Below are positions 31,564 through 42,640 of a stretch of 64,000 nucleotides of DNA, one piece after another; position 1 is the first letter of the stretch; each line of letters opens with the position of its first letter. Both the position numbers and the translations under genes were made by a program. The notes under the pieces were generated by a model. The model saw nothing but the letters and a program-made list of their open reading frames with translations, searched no databases and had not been told where the DNA came from. Source of the stretch: Pleurostoma richardsiae. Lineage: Eukaryota; Ascomycota; Sordariomycetes; Calosphaeriales; Pleurostomataceae. The stretch covers positions 434,001-498,000 of the forward strand of contig JANBVO010000022.1 of NCBI GenBank assembly GCA_030052745.1, given 5' to 3'.

Positions 31564-32618
31564 ATGCCTTCTCTCGGTGACTTCCTCCATACGCAGTTTG
31601 TCCTCAAGATCCCCAAACCCTCCGCCTCCTTTGCCTCCAAGACTGTCATCGTCACCGGTGCCAATGGAGGTCTGGGTAAGGAGATTGTGAAGCACATCAT
31701 CCGCCTCGGTGCCGGCAGAGTCATCTTTGCTTGCCGCAGCCGGTCCCGGGGCGACAAGGCCAAGCTGGAAATTGAAACCATCTTAAAATGCAACCCGAGT
31801 GTTATCGAGGTGTGGGAGCTTGATCTCGAATCGCCGTCATCAATAAAGAGCTTCGTTGACCGGGCCAACACCCTGCCCCGGTTGGACATCCTGATCAACA
31901 ACGCCGGCATCATGGCCATCAATTTCAAGGTCGTCTATGACACCGAGCATACGCTTGCCGTAAACAACATCGGCACTTTTTTGCTTGCGTTGCAGTTAAT
32001 CCCCAAACTCAAGGAGACAGCTCGGAATCACGGAGTCACACCGCACATGACGTTCGTGGGATCAGCTCTGTACGATGTGGCCAAGTACCCCGAGAAACAT
32101 GGAGACGACATCTTTGCCTGGTTCAAGGACGGGTCGCACTTCGACTCGATGAATCAGTAAGACAGTCTCCGACATCCCATCACGTCATCGAGAACTTTTC
32201 GCTGACAGCACCGGCTCCATAAAGATACAATCTCTCCAAGTTGCTGCAACTGTACACAGTTATCAAGCTATCCGCCATTGTTGATCCGGTCGATAGCACC
32301 AATCCGAACCCAATCGTGATCAATTCTCTTGACCCTTGCTTCTGCAAAACGGGGCTATCGGGCGGATTGACCGGTGTATCCAAGTTCTTGTTCAGAATCT
32401 TCGAGTCGATCGCTGCTCGAACCGCCGAAGAGGGCTCCCGACTTGTGGTACAGGCTGCGTCGGCCGGACGGCAGACACATGGACTCTACCTGCGGGCTGG
32501 TGCAGTGCAGAAGTATGCCCCCATTGCCCAAAATGATAAGCGAGCTACGTATGTGTGGGAGCTGCTCTGCAAGAAGCTGGAGAAGCTGCAGCCGGGTATC
32601 ATGCAGAACCTGCAGTGA
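31564..32618 (+). CDS. Short-chain dehydrogenase/reductase (retinol-dehydrogenase-like)
   Basis: NAD(P)-dependent oxidoreductase of the classical SDR fold, in the subgroup containing WW-domain/retinol dehydrogenase-like fungal proteins. Exons 31564-32156 and 32225-32618, intron 32157-32224, 328 aa. Cofactor motif TVIVTGANGGLGKEIV (residues 27-42). FACRSR after the second strand, with Arg suggesting NADP. DILINNAGIM at about 113-122. Active-site Ser in TFVGSALYD. The catalytic YxxxK is formed at the splice junction: QYNLSK, Tyr199 and Lys203. The C-terminal part (INSLDPCFCKTGLSG) fits the PG/SG loop, with unusual Cys-Phe-Cys replacing the Gly-Phe. The gene is divergent from the adjacent Zn2Cys6 regulator. 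An aldehyde or ketone substrate is inferred only. Confidence 0.9.
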
Positions 32619-34855
32619 TGGTAGAATTGGAGTTCAGACTGGTTATTTCCCCCTTTCCTCCTTCCTTCTGTTCTCATTTCCTTTTCTCCTCAATATTTTC
32701 CTATATGTAATAGTAGTTTCGAGGGCTGAATAGTAATTTCGTTCAAGGCTATGAGAGCATGCAAGCTCGAGGGTCTTTTCAAAGCTTTGGAGTTGGTCCG
32801 GCCTAAGATGAAGGAACCAATAGCTGTCCAGCCGACGTAATGAGGTTGGAAACACTATGATCACGAAGTGAGGCACATAGTTCACCACGACCTTCTTAGC
32901 CGGCGCGAAGCGCCCCGTGGCACGCATGCCCTTGCCTTTGCTCTTGCCTGGGATATCGACGACATTGTAGACCAGGTCAGGTTGCGCTGCTATCGGTATG
33001 AGAACATCAAGGCCAGTCGACCTGAGACGGGGAGAACATCTCGTTGATCTTCTCCTCCGTCTTCCTGGCGCGAGTTTGTAAATATACAGAGGCCGTACAA
33101 GCACTCCAGCTGGTGTGTCCATCGCGGCTAGCTGACGGGATCGAGTCCTGCATTTTTGGAGCAGGGTATGTAAGCCGTTCGTGGTATAATAAGGCGTGCG
33201 AACTATTCAATGGGAATTTCCTTGGTCTGACACCCCATTCCGCTGCGGAGGTTCATTTGCCAGCATGAGCCGGCCACGTCGCTTCACCGAGGTAGATGAT
33301 TCGAGAGTGCGCCATTTGGTATAACATGGTTCGCAGATATCGGACAAGGACTGCAGGTAAGTCAAAAACAGTATTATTTCAGGGCAGTGAGAAATTTGCA
33401 AGCCGCGTACACGCAGCTTATGACCATCGTCTCTCCAACGAAATCATTTAAGATGTCGGGTTGGGTATCGGTCAAAGGTGGCTTTCAGCCATGGCTTGAG
33501 CCTCTGCCTCATTGGAGTCTTCGAGATTCTTTCGAGAAACTCGGATATCGTTTTGTGGTGGGAAGCCGAAAGCGTCACGCCGTGCCGTGAAAAGAAACTC
33601 AAAGGCACTGATGCGCAATGCCCGGGAAGAAGGTGTGGCTTGGAGACACGGAAGCCAAGACAAAGCGTTCAGGGGCAGAAACCGCAGGCTCTATCCATCA
33701 GCTCACCATTGAACGTCACTCTCTCCTCATCGACCTTTCTTTTTCATTGAACTATAATTCGTCAAACGATGCAGGGCTGCGGCAACGGAGTGGCTATTTC
33801 AGGGAGATCTTCCGGCCTGGCTCTTGCGACCCGTGCCCGGGATGAAGCAAATTGATAGAGGCACGGCGCTATTCCTAATATTCTCTCCCTCAACACGAGC
33901 TCCCCCGCGCGGGCGTTTAGTGGGAAGGGGCCAGGCCCAGGTGGGTCGCCGTCCTGACAATTCCGGAATCCGGAGGCTGTAGCCGTGCTAAGCGAGGGCT
34001 TCATCTGCGTCTTATACCCGACGAACTCCAGCTCGAACAACCGACGATTCATGAATCCTGATTTCGAGGGAATGGAGTTCTCCACGAGTAAGGAGTGGTG
34101 CGCGGACATTGGCATCTTCTGAGCTCTCAGCTCTCGCTTTCTCTCCACTCCGGTCGATCCTGTTCCCCTTTCTTCTCTCCCTTTCCCACCAGGCAGCAGG
34201 AAGAGGGTTGATCTTCAGCGAGTCATTTCCCTCCAGCGCTTGCTCCATTCCGGCCTATCAAGCCGTACACGCGCTAAGTTGAAGCTTAAACATCGTGCCG
34301 CCGGAACTGGAACAGGCCATCGACGCCATTCCGCCTCGAGACCCACCTGGCACAAGATTATTGGCTTCAGTGTGCTACCGCCGTGCGACTCCAAACCGGC
34401 AGATCCTCTGCCTACGGCATAGTATGGCTGTGACGCCTTCACTGGCCAGACCGTCGCATTCTTCACGGCTCCATGGCTCCGTGTTGTGGAGGAGAGGTGT
34501 CGCCTCCATGTCTCGACATCTGTCAGGGGGGGATGAGTTGTCTTTGCCGGCGCATCCCTTCCAGCAAGCGTTCGGCAGCCGTCCGCGAATGGGACTGGAG
34601 AGCCGGCTGAGACAGCTTCAGGCTTGTGTTGGGTCGACGCGAGATTGAGAGAGGCACGCTACCACGAGCTCGCGCGCACTCGGCGCCATTTCTTAGGAGA
34701 CTCGCGGAGGGTAGGCTTAGACACGCGGACGAAACTCTCTGCCGCGCTGCCAGAACCGGGCCATAACTACTCTTCCGCCTGCTCCCTTACTCTCTACGAC
34801 TCCCAGCCGTCTTCTATTCTGTTCTGCCAACCCAGTCGCCTGCTCTACGTATAGA
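32619..34855. other. Long intergenic region
   Basis: 2,237 bp. The last 200 bases are pyrimidine-rich and look like the 5' leader of the acyltransferase gene. Frames at 33762-34148 (-) and 32643-33122 (-) are long enough to notice but lack family features and a credible splice pattern. I see no RNA gene or tandem repeat. Confidence 0.4.
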
Positions 34856-36622
34856 ATGTCTCTCTTCCGGTCATTACGCTCCTCCTTGCGAGGCGAGGGT
34901 TACGCTCTTGTTCAAGACTCTCCTTCATCGTCTATTGACGACCCTGAGTGTGAGGACCTCGAAGAAAAGACGACTTCGGTTCACGTCCTGCCTCTTATCG
35001 AGGGCCGTCTGAGACGCCTCAGCCTGTACAGCATAGTCGCTACCACCATAAGCATATCGACTTCAATCCTAGTGTATCTCCTACCCTCATTCGTAACCGG
35101 ACCCCTGAAGCGCTACCTGTCGGAGCGATCGAAGCACGCACCTCAACCTCAACGAGTTCAGTCTATTCGGCCTACCGCTTATCTGGATGGGCTCAGAGGC
35201 GTGGCAGCGCTCGTCGTCTACATCTTCCACTACACCTACCTCTGGTATCCGGTGCTGAGGAATGGATATGGCTGCTCGGAAGACAATGTTCTCTTCTGGC
35301 AACTGCCAATCGTCCGGGCCCTCCACTCTGGCCGTGCCAGCGTCACGGTGTTCTTTGTCATATCGGGCTACGTGTTGACGACAAAGACGTTGACCATCAT
35401 CTACAGGGGCCAGCACGAGAGGATCTTGGACACTCTCGCTGGATCGCTCTTCCGCCGTCCCTTCCGGCTGTACCTCCCTATTGTCGTTGCCACGGGCATA
35501 ATTGCGACGCTGGTACGGTACCACCTCTATCGGCCAAACCCTACGGGTGGAGGAATACCGCCCATTGCGAACAATGCCCACGATCAGTTCTGGCATTGGT
35601 GGGCCACAGTCAAGGATGTGACCAACCCCTTTCGCGTTGTCACTAGCAGGGACCACATCTACGCCAACCCCTACGATGGACACCTCTGGACCATCCCGAC
35701 GGAGTTCAAGGGCTCCCTGCTGGTCTTCCTCTACCTGCTTGCCTTCGCAAAGGCGAAGCGGTGGGTTCACCTCCTGGCCGTTGTGGTCGGTGGCTACTGG
35801 CAGGTCAAGAACGGCGACTCCGATCAGGCTCTCTTCTGCGGCGGTCTTTTCCTCGCCGAACTGGCTCTGATAATTCCGCCCGAATCATATCGCCTCCCCC
35901 AGGGCATGTCCCGCATCTTGTCAGTCTCTCCGCGGGGCGTGTGGCTCTTCCGCCACGTAGTCACCATCAGCCTGTTCCTCCTGGGCCTGCATCTCTTCTC
36001 CTATCCGGAGAAGCAAGGGCCGGAAACTCCGGGCTTTCGTATGCTCTCCGATCATGTCCCGGAATATTATACGCGCTCCGTGGACTACATCCAGCAATTC
36101 TGGATTTCCATCGGCGCTATCATCTTCGTCGTCGCGCTGATGTACTCGCCGCCTCTGCGGAGCATCCCCAACAGCGCACCGGCTCTCCCAGCATCCCAGC
36201 TCCCGGTGTCCACTCCCGCCAGCGGATTAGACATGCCTGCCGCTGCGCCGGAGGAGCCCTTCCTTCAGCGGCTCTTCACCAACCGCTTCGCGCAGTACCT
36301 CGGCGACGTCAGCTACTCGCTGTACCTGTGCCACGACAGCGTTAACCACATTGTCGGGATGCGGTACCTGCGGCCGGCGTGGCACGAGTGGGCGGCGACG
36401 GACCAGCGGGCGAACGCGCTGGAAGAGGACGGCTTAATGGGAGAGGCGGCCGAGATCAGGGCGAGGATGCAGGGCCAGTACGCGCGGGCGTGGGTGATGG
36501 GTATGCTGGCCAACACGATCGTGCTTTTCTGGGCAAGCGACCTGTTCACGCGGGCGGTGGACGCCAACGCGGTGAAGCTAACGAGGAAGCTCTGGGGCTG
36601 GAGCATTGCGAAGAAGGCATGA
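34856..36622 (+). CDS. Acyltransferase 3 family membrane protein
   Basis: Multi-spanning acyltransferase of the OafA/NodX-like group, which moves acyl (often acetyl) groups from acyl-CoA onto sugars or other acceptors across a membrane. Single exon, 588 aa. After a hydrophilic N terminus and one membrane segment (residues 55-80), the hallmark YLDGLRGVAALVVYIFHYT (about 105-123) carries the Arg and the His of the catalytic loop. RASVTVFFVISGYVLTTKTL and FRRPFRLYLPIVVATGIIATL follow, then about nine membrane segments ending with RFAQYLGDVSYSLYLCHDSV, the conserved C-terminal LSY.iYL.H motif. Loops between segments are longer than in bacterial members (Pro/Ala-rich insert ALPASQLPVSTPASG). The acceptor cannot be predicted. 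Fungal paralogues are common and unlinked to clusters. Close by there is only a tRNA gene downstream. Confidence 0.92.
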   Translation: MSLFRSLRSSLRGEGYALVQDSPSSSIDDPECEDLEEKTTSVHVLPLIEGRLRRLSLYSIVATTISISTSILVYLLPSFVTGPLKRYLSERSKHAPQPQRVQSIRPTAYLDGLRGVAALVVYIFHYTYLWYPVLRNGYGCSEDNVLFWQLPIVRALHSGRASVTVFFVISGYVLTTKTLTIIYRGQHERILDTLAGSLFRRPFRLYLPIVVATGIIATLVRYHLYRPNPTGGGIPPIANNAHDQFWHWWATVKDVTNPFRVVTSRDHIYANPYDGHLWTIPTEFKGSLLVFLYLLAFAKAKRWVHLLAVVVGGYWQVKNGDSDQALFCGGLFLAELALIIPPESYRLPQGMSRILSVSPRGVWLFRHVVTISLFLLGLHLFSYPEKQGPETPGFRMLSDHVPEYYTRSVDYIQQFWISIGAIIFVVALMYSPPLRSIPNSAPALPASQLPVSTPASGLDMPAAAPEEPFLQRLFTNRFAQYLGDVSYSLYLCHDSVNHIVGMRYLRPAWHEWAATDQRANALEEDGLMGEAAEIRARMQGQYARAWVMGMLANTIVLFWASDLFTRAVDANAVKLTRKLWGWSIAKKA

Positions 36623-37084
36623 GGGCCAGATTGGTGCCGATGTTGTCAGGGGTAGCTGGTTGGTTGATGCCTGAAGGAGATGAAGGGTAGATTGTGACTG
36701 AACAGACTAGAGAGCATTACCATGTGTTGACGGATTTTGTTGATTTATGAGCCTTGTCCGATAATAAGCATATTGTAGAGGAGACAGCGAGATCTGCAAC
36801 TATACCGTTATAACGCATTATTCATTCGTACGCATGAGCTCAAGTCATGGCCCTTCAAGAGTGTCTAGATGTTTTGGGTGCCAAAGTGAGAAATAGACCA
36901 AGTCATCTTTATCACATGAGCATCACCTCTCTTGAATAAACCCGGAGATGGTTGTCTGTTTCCACTCGACCCAATTTGGAGGCGGACTTCTCAGGTGTGT
37001 CTGGTTAATCCGGCTGCGCTATGCATATAGTACAGTGGGGGCGACCGCACCAACAATAAGGCAGCCAGTCAGTAGCCCAAAACC
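36623..37084. other. Intergenic region before tRNA
   Basis: 462 bp with acyltransferase 3' UTR and tRNA upstream sequence. AT-rich. No further feature. Confidence 0.4.
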
Positions 37085-37156
37085 GGGGATCTGGTCTAGT
37101 GGTATGACATTCCCTTAGCATGGGAAAGGTGTTGGGTTCGATTCCCAAGTTCTCCA
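37085..37156 (+). tRNA. tRNA-Ala (anticodon AGC)
   Basis: 72-nt cloverleaf without intron. D arm TGGTCTAGTGGTATGAC, anticodon stem TTCCC/GGGAA with 7-base loop TTAGCAT and anticodon AGC (reads GCU/GCC/GCA after inosine change). T arm TTGGG/CCCAA around loop TTCGATT. Acceptor stem GGGGATC against GTTCTCC has one G-T wobble at pair 3 and one T-T mismatch at pair 6; the discriminator base is A. Oligo-T runs just downstream fit RNA polymerase III termination. The internal A box (TGGTCTAGTGG) and B box (GGTTCGATTCC) are present. Confidence 0.85.
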
Positions 37157-37836
37157 ATTTTTGCGATTTTTCCATTCCAATTCTCGGACATCAGAACGAG
37201 GCCCTAGAGTGGCTGGGACAAGTGTTTTCTTTTTGCTAGAGGTGATCGGTTTCTAGTCATAAATGTTAATACATGCTACCGAGCCTTCTAGCTACCGTTA
37301 TTGCAGTGCGGAATATGTATAGAGATGCATCCGAGGTAATATGTTCTGCATGAAGAAGACTAAATTGAAATCAGGACAGAACCTGACACATGTCCCCCTG
37401 CAGCTGGAATGCGGTTCGAGTCAGTCAACCACCCGCATCACGGGTTACGTCAAGGTGCCCTGGGACTAAAGCTGCACGTTGAAACAGTGACAGATATCGT
37501 CGCTTTACACGTTGTCTTTGGCCGTGGACGGAGTTTAGACGGCTTCGGCCATCTACACTGACAGCGACATGTCAGGCTCCGGAAACAAAGAGTCAACGCC
37601 GATCTCCTCGAAGTGCATCCGACTTTCGGAATAATCTGCATCTAGATTCCGTCATGTGAACGAGCTTCCATGCCGTCTAGAACTGGAGTTGTTTTCCATG
37701 AGCGAACCGAGACCCTCAAGTGCCATGTAGAACAGATAAGAGACCGGTGTTCCTTGTCCGTAGCGAACTCTTATGGAGATCGTACCGTAACAGTGTAACC
37801 ACCTATTAGATCGCCCTTGCTGAAAGATCTGGCAAT
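37157..37836. other. Intergenic region after tRNA
   Basis: 680 bp from the tRNA to the secreted hypothetical gene. No additional RNA gene or frame is supported. Confidence 0.4.
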
Positions 37837-38871
37837 ATGAGTGGACTTGTGTCCCTGCTTTCCCTGCTCACGGCTGTGCCCACAGCCCTGGCTGCGCCCT
37901 TCCCTGAGGGCGGCTTCACAGCCCCAGAAGCCAGAGCCGTCACGTTTCCCTGGCCCGGTTGCCAGATAAACCTCACCTGTGACTTCGCGGCGATCCAGAG
38001 CGCCCCGTCCAACGAGCGGCAGCTATATCTCATCTACCTTGAGAGCTACCAGCTGACAAAGCTCGATGTCAGCGACCAATTCCGTGCACTCGAAGGTGTG
38101 CACCAATTCTTCCTCGACCAGGGCCTCTCCACGCCGGGCACATGGACCAGCTACACCGAAGCGGCGAATCTGGAGGCGATCCAGCGGGCAGCTGCAACCC
38201 TGCTGGGGTATGACAGCAGCACTGGCGGAAACCCAGGGACGGACCAGTGGGTGAACTTCATCACAACGATGAGCAATGGCGGCTACTCTACTCAGCAGGT
38301 GAGTGTCTTCGACAGGCCCTGTCGTCCGCTTGTAGTGGCAACAGACTGACATCCCTCTACCACAGGCTCACGATAAAGCCTGGTCCCTGGCTGAACAGGC
38401 AGGCAGCGAGCACGGCATCACACTTGCCACAGCCGCCGGGATAACGGCGGCCGGCCGCGTGCAGCGCTGGGACACCTTCTACCGGCTTTGGAGGGCCATA
38501 ATGCAGGACCACAACTTGATAGGGACTGGGTTTGGCCTGTACGTTGCTTTGCCTCTCCCACTCAGGAGAACTCTCTCCAGTTGGTCCCAGCCCGCGACAG
38601 CTAACGCTCGGTTATTCGCAGGAACTACCTCGGCCAGGGCATCCTCCGCTCCGGGTACACCAAGGCGGATTTCAACGCCTGGTTCTTCAACGTCAGCAAC
38701 CCGGATCCGCTATACTGCTATACCACCTCAGCCTACGGCGTGGCGCAGTTGTTTTCGGCGAGCACGACCCCGTTGGCGATTCTCAACGACGTGCAGCTGC
38801 TTCTCTTGATCTTCCCGCGGTTTAGGACGTGCTACGCTTCGGCGAATCCGAAGAGTACGGATCACACGTAG
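37837..38871 (+). CDS. Secreted hypothetical protein
   Basis: Family not recognised. Three exons: 37837-38298, 38366-38538, 38622-38871, introns 67 and 83 nt, 294 aa. N-terminal signal peptide: hydrophobic core LVSLLSLLTAVPTALA with a probable cleavage after Ala19, before APFPEGG. The mature protein starts with CQINLTCDFAAIQSAP, includes one N-glycosylation sequon there (NLT) and a second in exon 3 (NVS). It is rich in Tyr/Trp/Phe/Gln helices (YLIYLESYQLTKLDVSDQFRALEG, WVNFITTMSNGGYSTQQ). The last exon has NYLGQGILRSGYTKADFNAWFFNVSNPDPLYCYTTSAYG and ends in a conserved-looking CYASANP tail. Four Cys in the mature part could form two disulfides. It is a candidate effector-like or cell-wall-associated secreted protein. 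No enzyme motif was seen. Confidence 0.75.
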
Positions 38872-39949
38872 GCTCAGGAATGGGAAACTAGAATTGAGTC
38901 CGAGATGGCCTTTGTTGAAGTGACCTGCATTGGAAAAACCCGTTTCTGCTTTGAGTGAATGCTGTTTTGGGTTGGTGTTGCCGGATTGTGAGATATCCTG
39001 TCATGACCTTCCAACTTTGCCTTAGCTGTAGCCTTATCAAAGTCAACACCAGTGCCACTGAAGAGGGATTAGGCCATAGCAGTTGGACCCAGATCTTAGG
39101 AGAGGATCCCCTTGTAGAATAAATAACATCTGACAGTGTCGCATTTCGCTTGACTGCCGATGTGAGACAACCTTACGTAGAACGAATACGTATGGTCTCA
39201 AGCGGTACACCTTGCGATGTGGCTGAGGTTGCGAATTGCTTGGACAACCGACCAGTGAATTCAGAAGTGACATACAAAGGGGCGGGAAAAGACCTACAAA
39301 ACTCAACTCATCTTGTGTGGGCAATCTGAAGAGCCTCGCCTTAGGTAAGGAACCTTCTTCCCATCGTAACTTTGGTAGTTGGAGCTAGGGGAAAGGTAGC
39401 ACTGTGCTGTATAAAGCATATTAAGCTAGCAACCACCTTTCAGGAAACGTTCGCTGTTCTTCGATGCGCATTCATCCATTACGAGAATATGTTGATATGT
39501 CATGAACCTAGAAAAATAGCCAGCTAAGAAGAGTGTAGTTTAGAACCTGAGCAAGATCGGCAGCGAATCCAAAATTCTTAGGTATCGATCAGGCAATGCC
39601 GCAATGGGCCACCAGCAAAGTGAAGTGTCGATTACCAATCCCAACATAATTAATGCATCCTTGCGCTGAGCGTCCGAGGTATGCAGCAGCCTAAAGTCTC
39701 TAAAAAGAGTGCTATTCACCGCTATGAGTGTAGTAGGTGGGTGCCTAGCAGCGTGCTACCGCCGCCCTAGTGTACCCTTCGCTTTAGAACCACGAGTTGC
39801 CGTTCTGACCTAGGAAGTTGAGGTTTGTCCTGCAGACGACGCTGATGTTGAAGATTGCTGTTAAGTCTGACGCCATCGTAGCATCGAGTCAAAAGCCTAG
39901 TATTGATGTTGCCAACCAATGTTGTTGTTTTTCCTCCGTCGCCAGCAGC
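38872..39949. other. Convergent intergenic region
   Basis: 1,078 bp between the stops of the secreted-protein gene and ERG28. AT-richer than neighbours, no gene or repeat supported. Confidence 0.4.
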
Positions 39950-40412
39950 TCAAGAGAGGTACCAGCTTCTCTGTGACAGCATCCACACAATAGCAGTCGA
40001 GCAGTTTATAAACGGGATCACAAGCTCGCGCGGCCGCGATGTCCGGTAAATCAGCATCTCGGTAGTGTACAAGAATGTGACGCCCAGGAAGGTGCACAGG
40101 GCCAGGTCGTAGAGGGCAGGGTTGTGGATATCGTAAGCAGCATATAGGCGGATCAATCCCGTGTATACATTCTTCAATCCGTAAAGCCGCGCTGTTAAAG
40201 CCTCAGGAGGTGGTCTCTTGGGGCCGCTGAACTGCTTCAGCGAGGCGTCCGGGCTGGCCAGGTAGCAGACTACGCTGTGGGTGATGGCCATGATGCTTAG
40301 CTGTTGCAAGTCAGTAGTCAGGCCCAGGGACGTGCTCAGCGCTTGGCAGATGCTTTACCAGCAAGAGGAAGTACGGCAAGTAGCCGTCCGACTGGGGGAG
40401 GAGAGACGCCAT
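39950..40412 (-). CDS. ERG28: Ergosterol biosynthesis scaffold protein Erg28
   Basis: Small ER membrane protein that tethers the C-4 demethylation enzymes (Erg25, Erg26, Erg27) and Erg6 in ergosterol synthesis. Two exons, 40359-40412 and 39950-40300, intron 40301-40358 (GTAAAG...CAACAG), 134 aa, normal length. Exon 1 gives MASLLPQSDGYLPYFLLL and exon 2 begins LSIMAITHSVVCYL. The family's N terminus (YLPYWLL..S...N..QC) is only complete after splicing. Four membrane segments: residues 10-30; around LIRLYAAYDIHNPALYDLALCTFLGV, which carries the conserved RlyaAY and HNP; FLYTTEMLIYRT; and the C-terminal PFINCSTAIVWML. Conserved PE..ARL.G...vytGLIR is present. No neighbour belongs to sterol synthesis. 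Confidence 0.93.
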
Positions 40413-41926
40413 CCTCTTGCTTGTTCGCGGCGATGAAGGAAGGGAGGGAAACACGACGAGAGGAAAAAGAGAGGATGCGCCTGTGTCAAGTGCTGATGAT
40501 CAATTTATCATTTCGTAAGCGTGAGCCCCTTTGAATCATCTCCATAGCGAATCCTGAAGGATCCGGTCCGGACGCGGGGCTGATTGCTACGTGGAGCGGA
40601 AAGATTCAATGGCCGAAGACCGAATCAACAACCGTGTCCCGGCCGGCAGCTCCGCGTAGCCGGAGTTTCTGGGCCGGCCCTTACAGACAGATTCTCGGAG
40701 GTGAAGACGGAAGGTCGACGGCGGGCTCGGCGCCGCCGTCGGTGAGTCAAACAGTCAGGTGGGCGTGACTGGACCTGTCAGGGGTACATACGAGATCTGT
40801 TAGTGCAAGATCGGCGGTTTTTCCCGCCGAGTAGCGCATTTTCTGCGATTTTCCGCCTGAGGCACGGCATCGTTCCATCGGCCCACCGACAGTGGCCTAA
40901 CAAACCACACCACTGAGGTACCTGGCTGCGCGAGTCTGGGCCGAGACTGCAATGCGCCAACAGGGTGCAGGGCCGCAAGTACTCCGTGTCTCTCGGCGCT
41001 TCCACGCCTCGGAGGTCTGGAATCGGGATTAGACGGAAGGAGCGATGTGGGAAATGCCATCTCGGAAAATGGGAATTCGGCAAGTCGACGCAATTGGCTC
41101 GCGAGTCCAGGTACCATCTCAGAGATCTCACCCGTCAATGGCAGTTGCGACTTCCAAGTCGGGTCAGATGTTGCTGTTTTGAGAGACCCTGACGATGTGA
41201 AGAGGAATGTGCCTGCGGATGTACCTGGCCAGTATCTCCCAGGTGTCAGACTGCGCCCGGAGGTACCTGCCTTAGACGCCTTGTGGGTCGTTTACCCCAG
41301 ATTTACCCCCTGTAGAAACAGCGAACGCCAGGCCTGATTGGGCGGCGGGCCCCACCTGAGGTCAGGAGCTCGCCGGTGCTTCCACTCGTTCACGCCATCG
41401 AGAGCTTCCACGCCATCATTACTCAATGAGGTCAGCATCTCGTGACCGGCGACCTCCTCCATCAACTGACCTCCCTAAGATTTACCCCGCTTGTCAGACA
41501 ACGAAACCGTAAATGAAGGGCAGGAACAATGCAGGCGCAGGCGCGCAGCCATCCAGCCGTCCAGCCAGCATCCAGCCAGCCAAGCCATTCCACCACCACC
41601 ACCCACCCACTGCCTGCTCCCGTGCCTGCCGCTCCCGGCAGCTCGCTGATACAAATCCCCTCCCCTCCCCTCCTTGATCTGCGCTGCTTCCCCTCTTTCC
41701 CGTCTCACATCCACTCATCCACCTCTCTCCTCTCCTATTAAAGAGCAGACAACCCGTCTCGACAGCAATCACAGTAGGTTTCCTCCTTCTTCCATCATCC
41801 ATCGTCCATCAGCATCCATCCCGCAGCCGATCAACCCTGACTTACACGGGTTTCCCACGCAGACATCGAACCATCTCCTGACCTCCACGGCCACTAGATA
41901 CCCCCAACACACAACCAACACTCAAC
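40413..41926. other. Divergent intergenic region with CT-rich promoter
   Basis: 1,514 bp between ERG28 (-) and the DUF6699-like gene (+). A strongly pyrimidine-rich and CCA/CCAGC-repeat stretch at about 41530-41730 precedes the plus-strand gene, as is common upstream of well-expressed fungal genes. Nothing else coding is supported. Confidence 0.45.
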
Positions 41927-42640
41927 ATGTCGGAACCTCTCACCAAAGTCGACTCCGCCGTCCAGGGCCTTGGCACCTCCCCACCCAAAGAGCACCACAA
42001 GGGCCATCGGAGAGCCAGCTCGAGCGCCAATGGCGTGATGAACATCAATGATCTTGGTAAGTCGACCACAGCACGTTATCTGCCGTACAGAGGATAGTCG
42101 CTAATTGAGTTTAATCAGAGGCTGCTGGGATAGAGCTCAAGATCGCCAAGGAGACCCAGAAGACGGGCTGGTAAGGCTCTCTCCCCCTCGCTGCTGTCCC
42201 TGCAGCGAATTCCTGGTTCTCCACTGACGCGAACTCGCCGGACAGGAAGATAAACACGTCATCCTCAACAGTCGAGGACAAGGACATCCTCAAGAAGCTA
42301 TTGACCGAACCCCCGGTCAAGAAGATTGATCTACACTTCCCTCTGGGACTCGAGGTCACTGCACGGAACCTCAAGGGCGTCACGATAAAAGACGCATTAG
42401 ATGCTATCCACAAGCCGTACAAGAAGAGAGTACGTAGTCATTGCATCCATTAAATTACGCAGCATCAGTGCTAATTCTCCTCCCCGTCAACAGCAAGATG
42501 ACGAACTAGATGCGCCCTACCTCGCTGGATTCGAGTGGGACAAGGAGGAGTCGTGGACTCGGTTAGTCGTGCACCTGCAGAAGGAGAGCGGTGTCGCTCC
42601 CATCCACAAGAAGAAGAAGAAGAACGCCGACGACGCCTAA
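41927..42640 (+). CDS. Conserved fungal protein, DUF6699-like
   Basis: Conserved protein of unknown function. Four exons: 41927-42056, 42119-42170, 42246-42429, 42494-42640; introns 62, 75 and 64 nt; 170 aa. After a Ser/Lys-rich disordered N terminus (KEHHKGHRRASSSANG) the core reads EAAGIELKIAKETQKTGW|KINTSS, then DLHFPLGLEVTARNLKGVTIKDALDAIHKPYKKR and YLAGFEWDKEESWTRLVVHLQK. The alternation of short beta strands with the VTIKDALDAI helix resembles the DUF6699 fold of basidiomycete and ascomycete proteins (V.v.dvl.aI...). The C terminus is a Lys cluster (KKKKKN) that could serve as NLS. All four introns have GT-AG ends and fit in phase. The assignment is recalled, not searched. Single small domain, no signal peptide. 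Confidence 0.75.

Noticed and set aside
20937-32618. Complete secondary-metabolite cluster
   Set aside because: No KS, A, terpene-cyclase or DMATS motif is present, so a full cluster cannot be claimed; reported only as an orphan group.
33762-34148. 128-codon minus-strand frame
   Set aside because: Arg/Pro/Ser-rich, no domain, and overlaps the presumed leader region of the acyltransferase gene.
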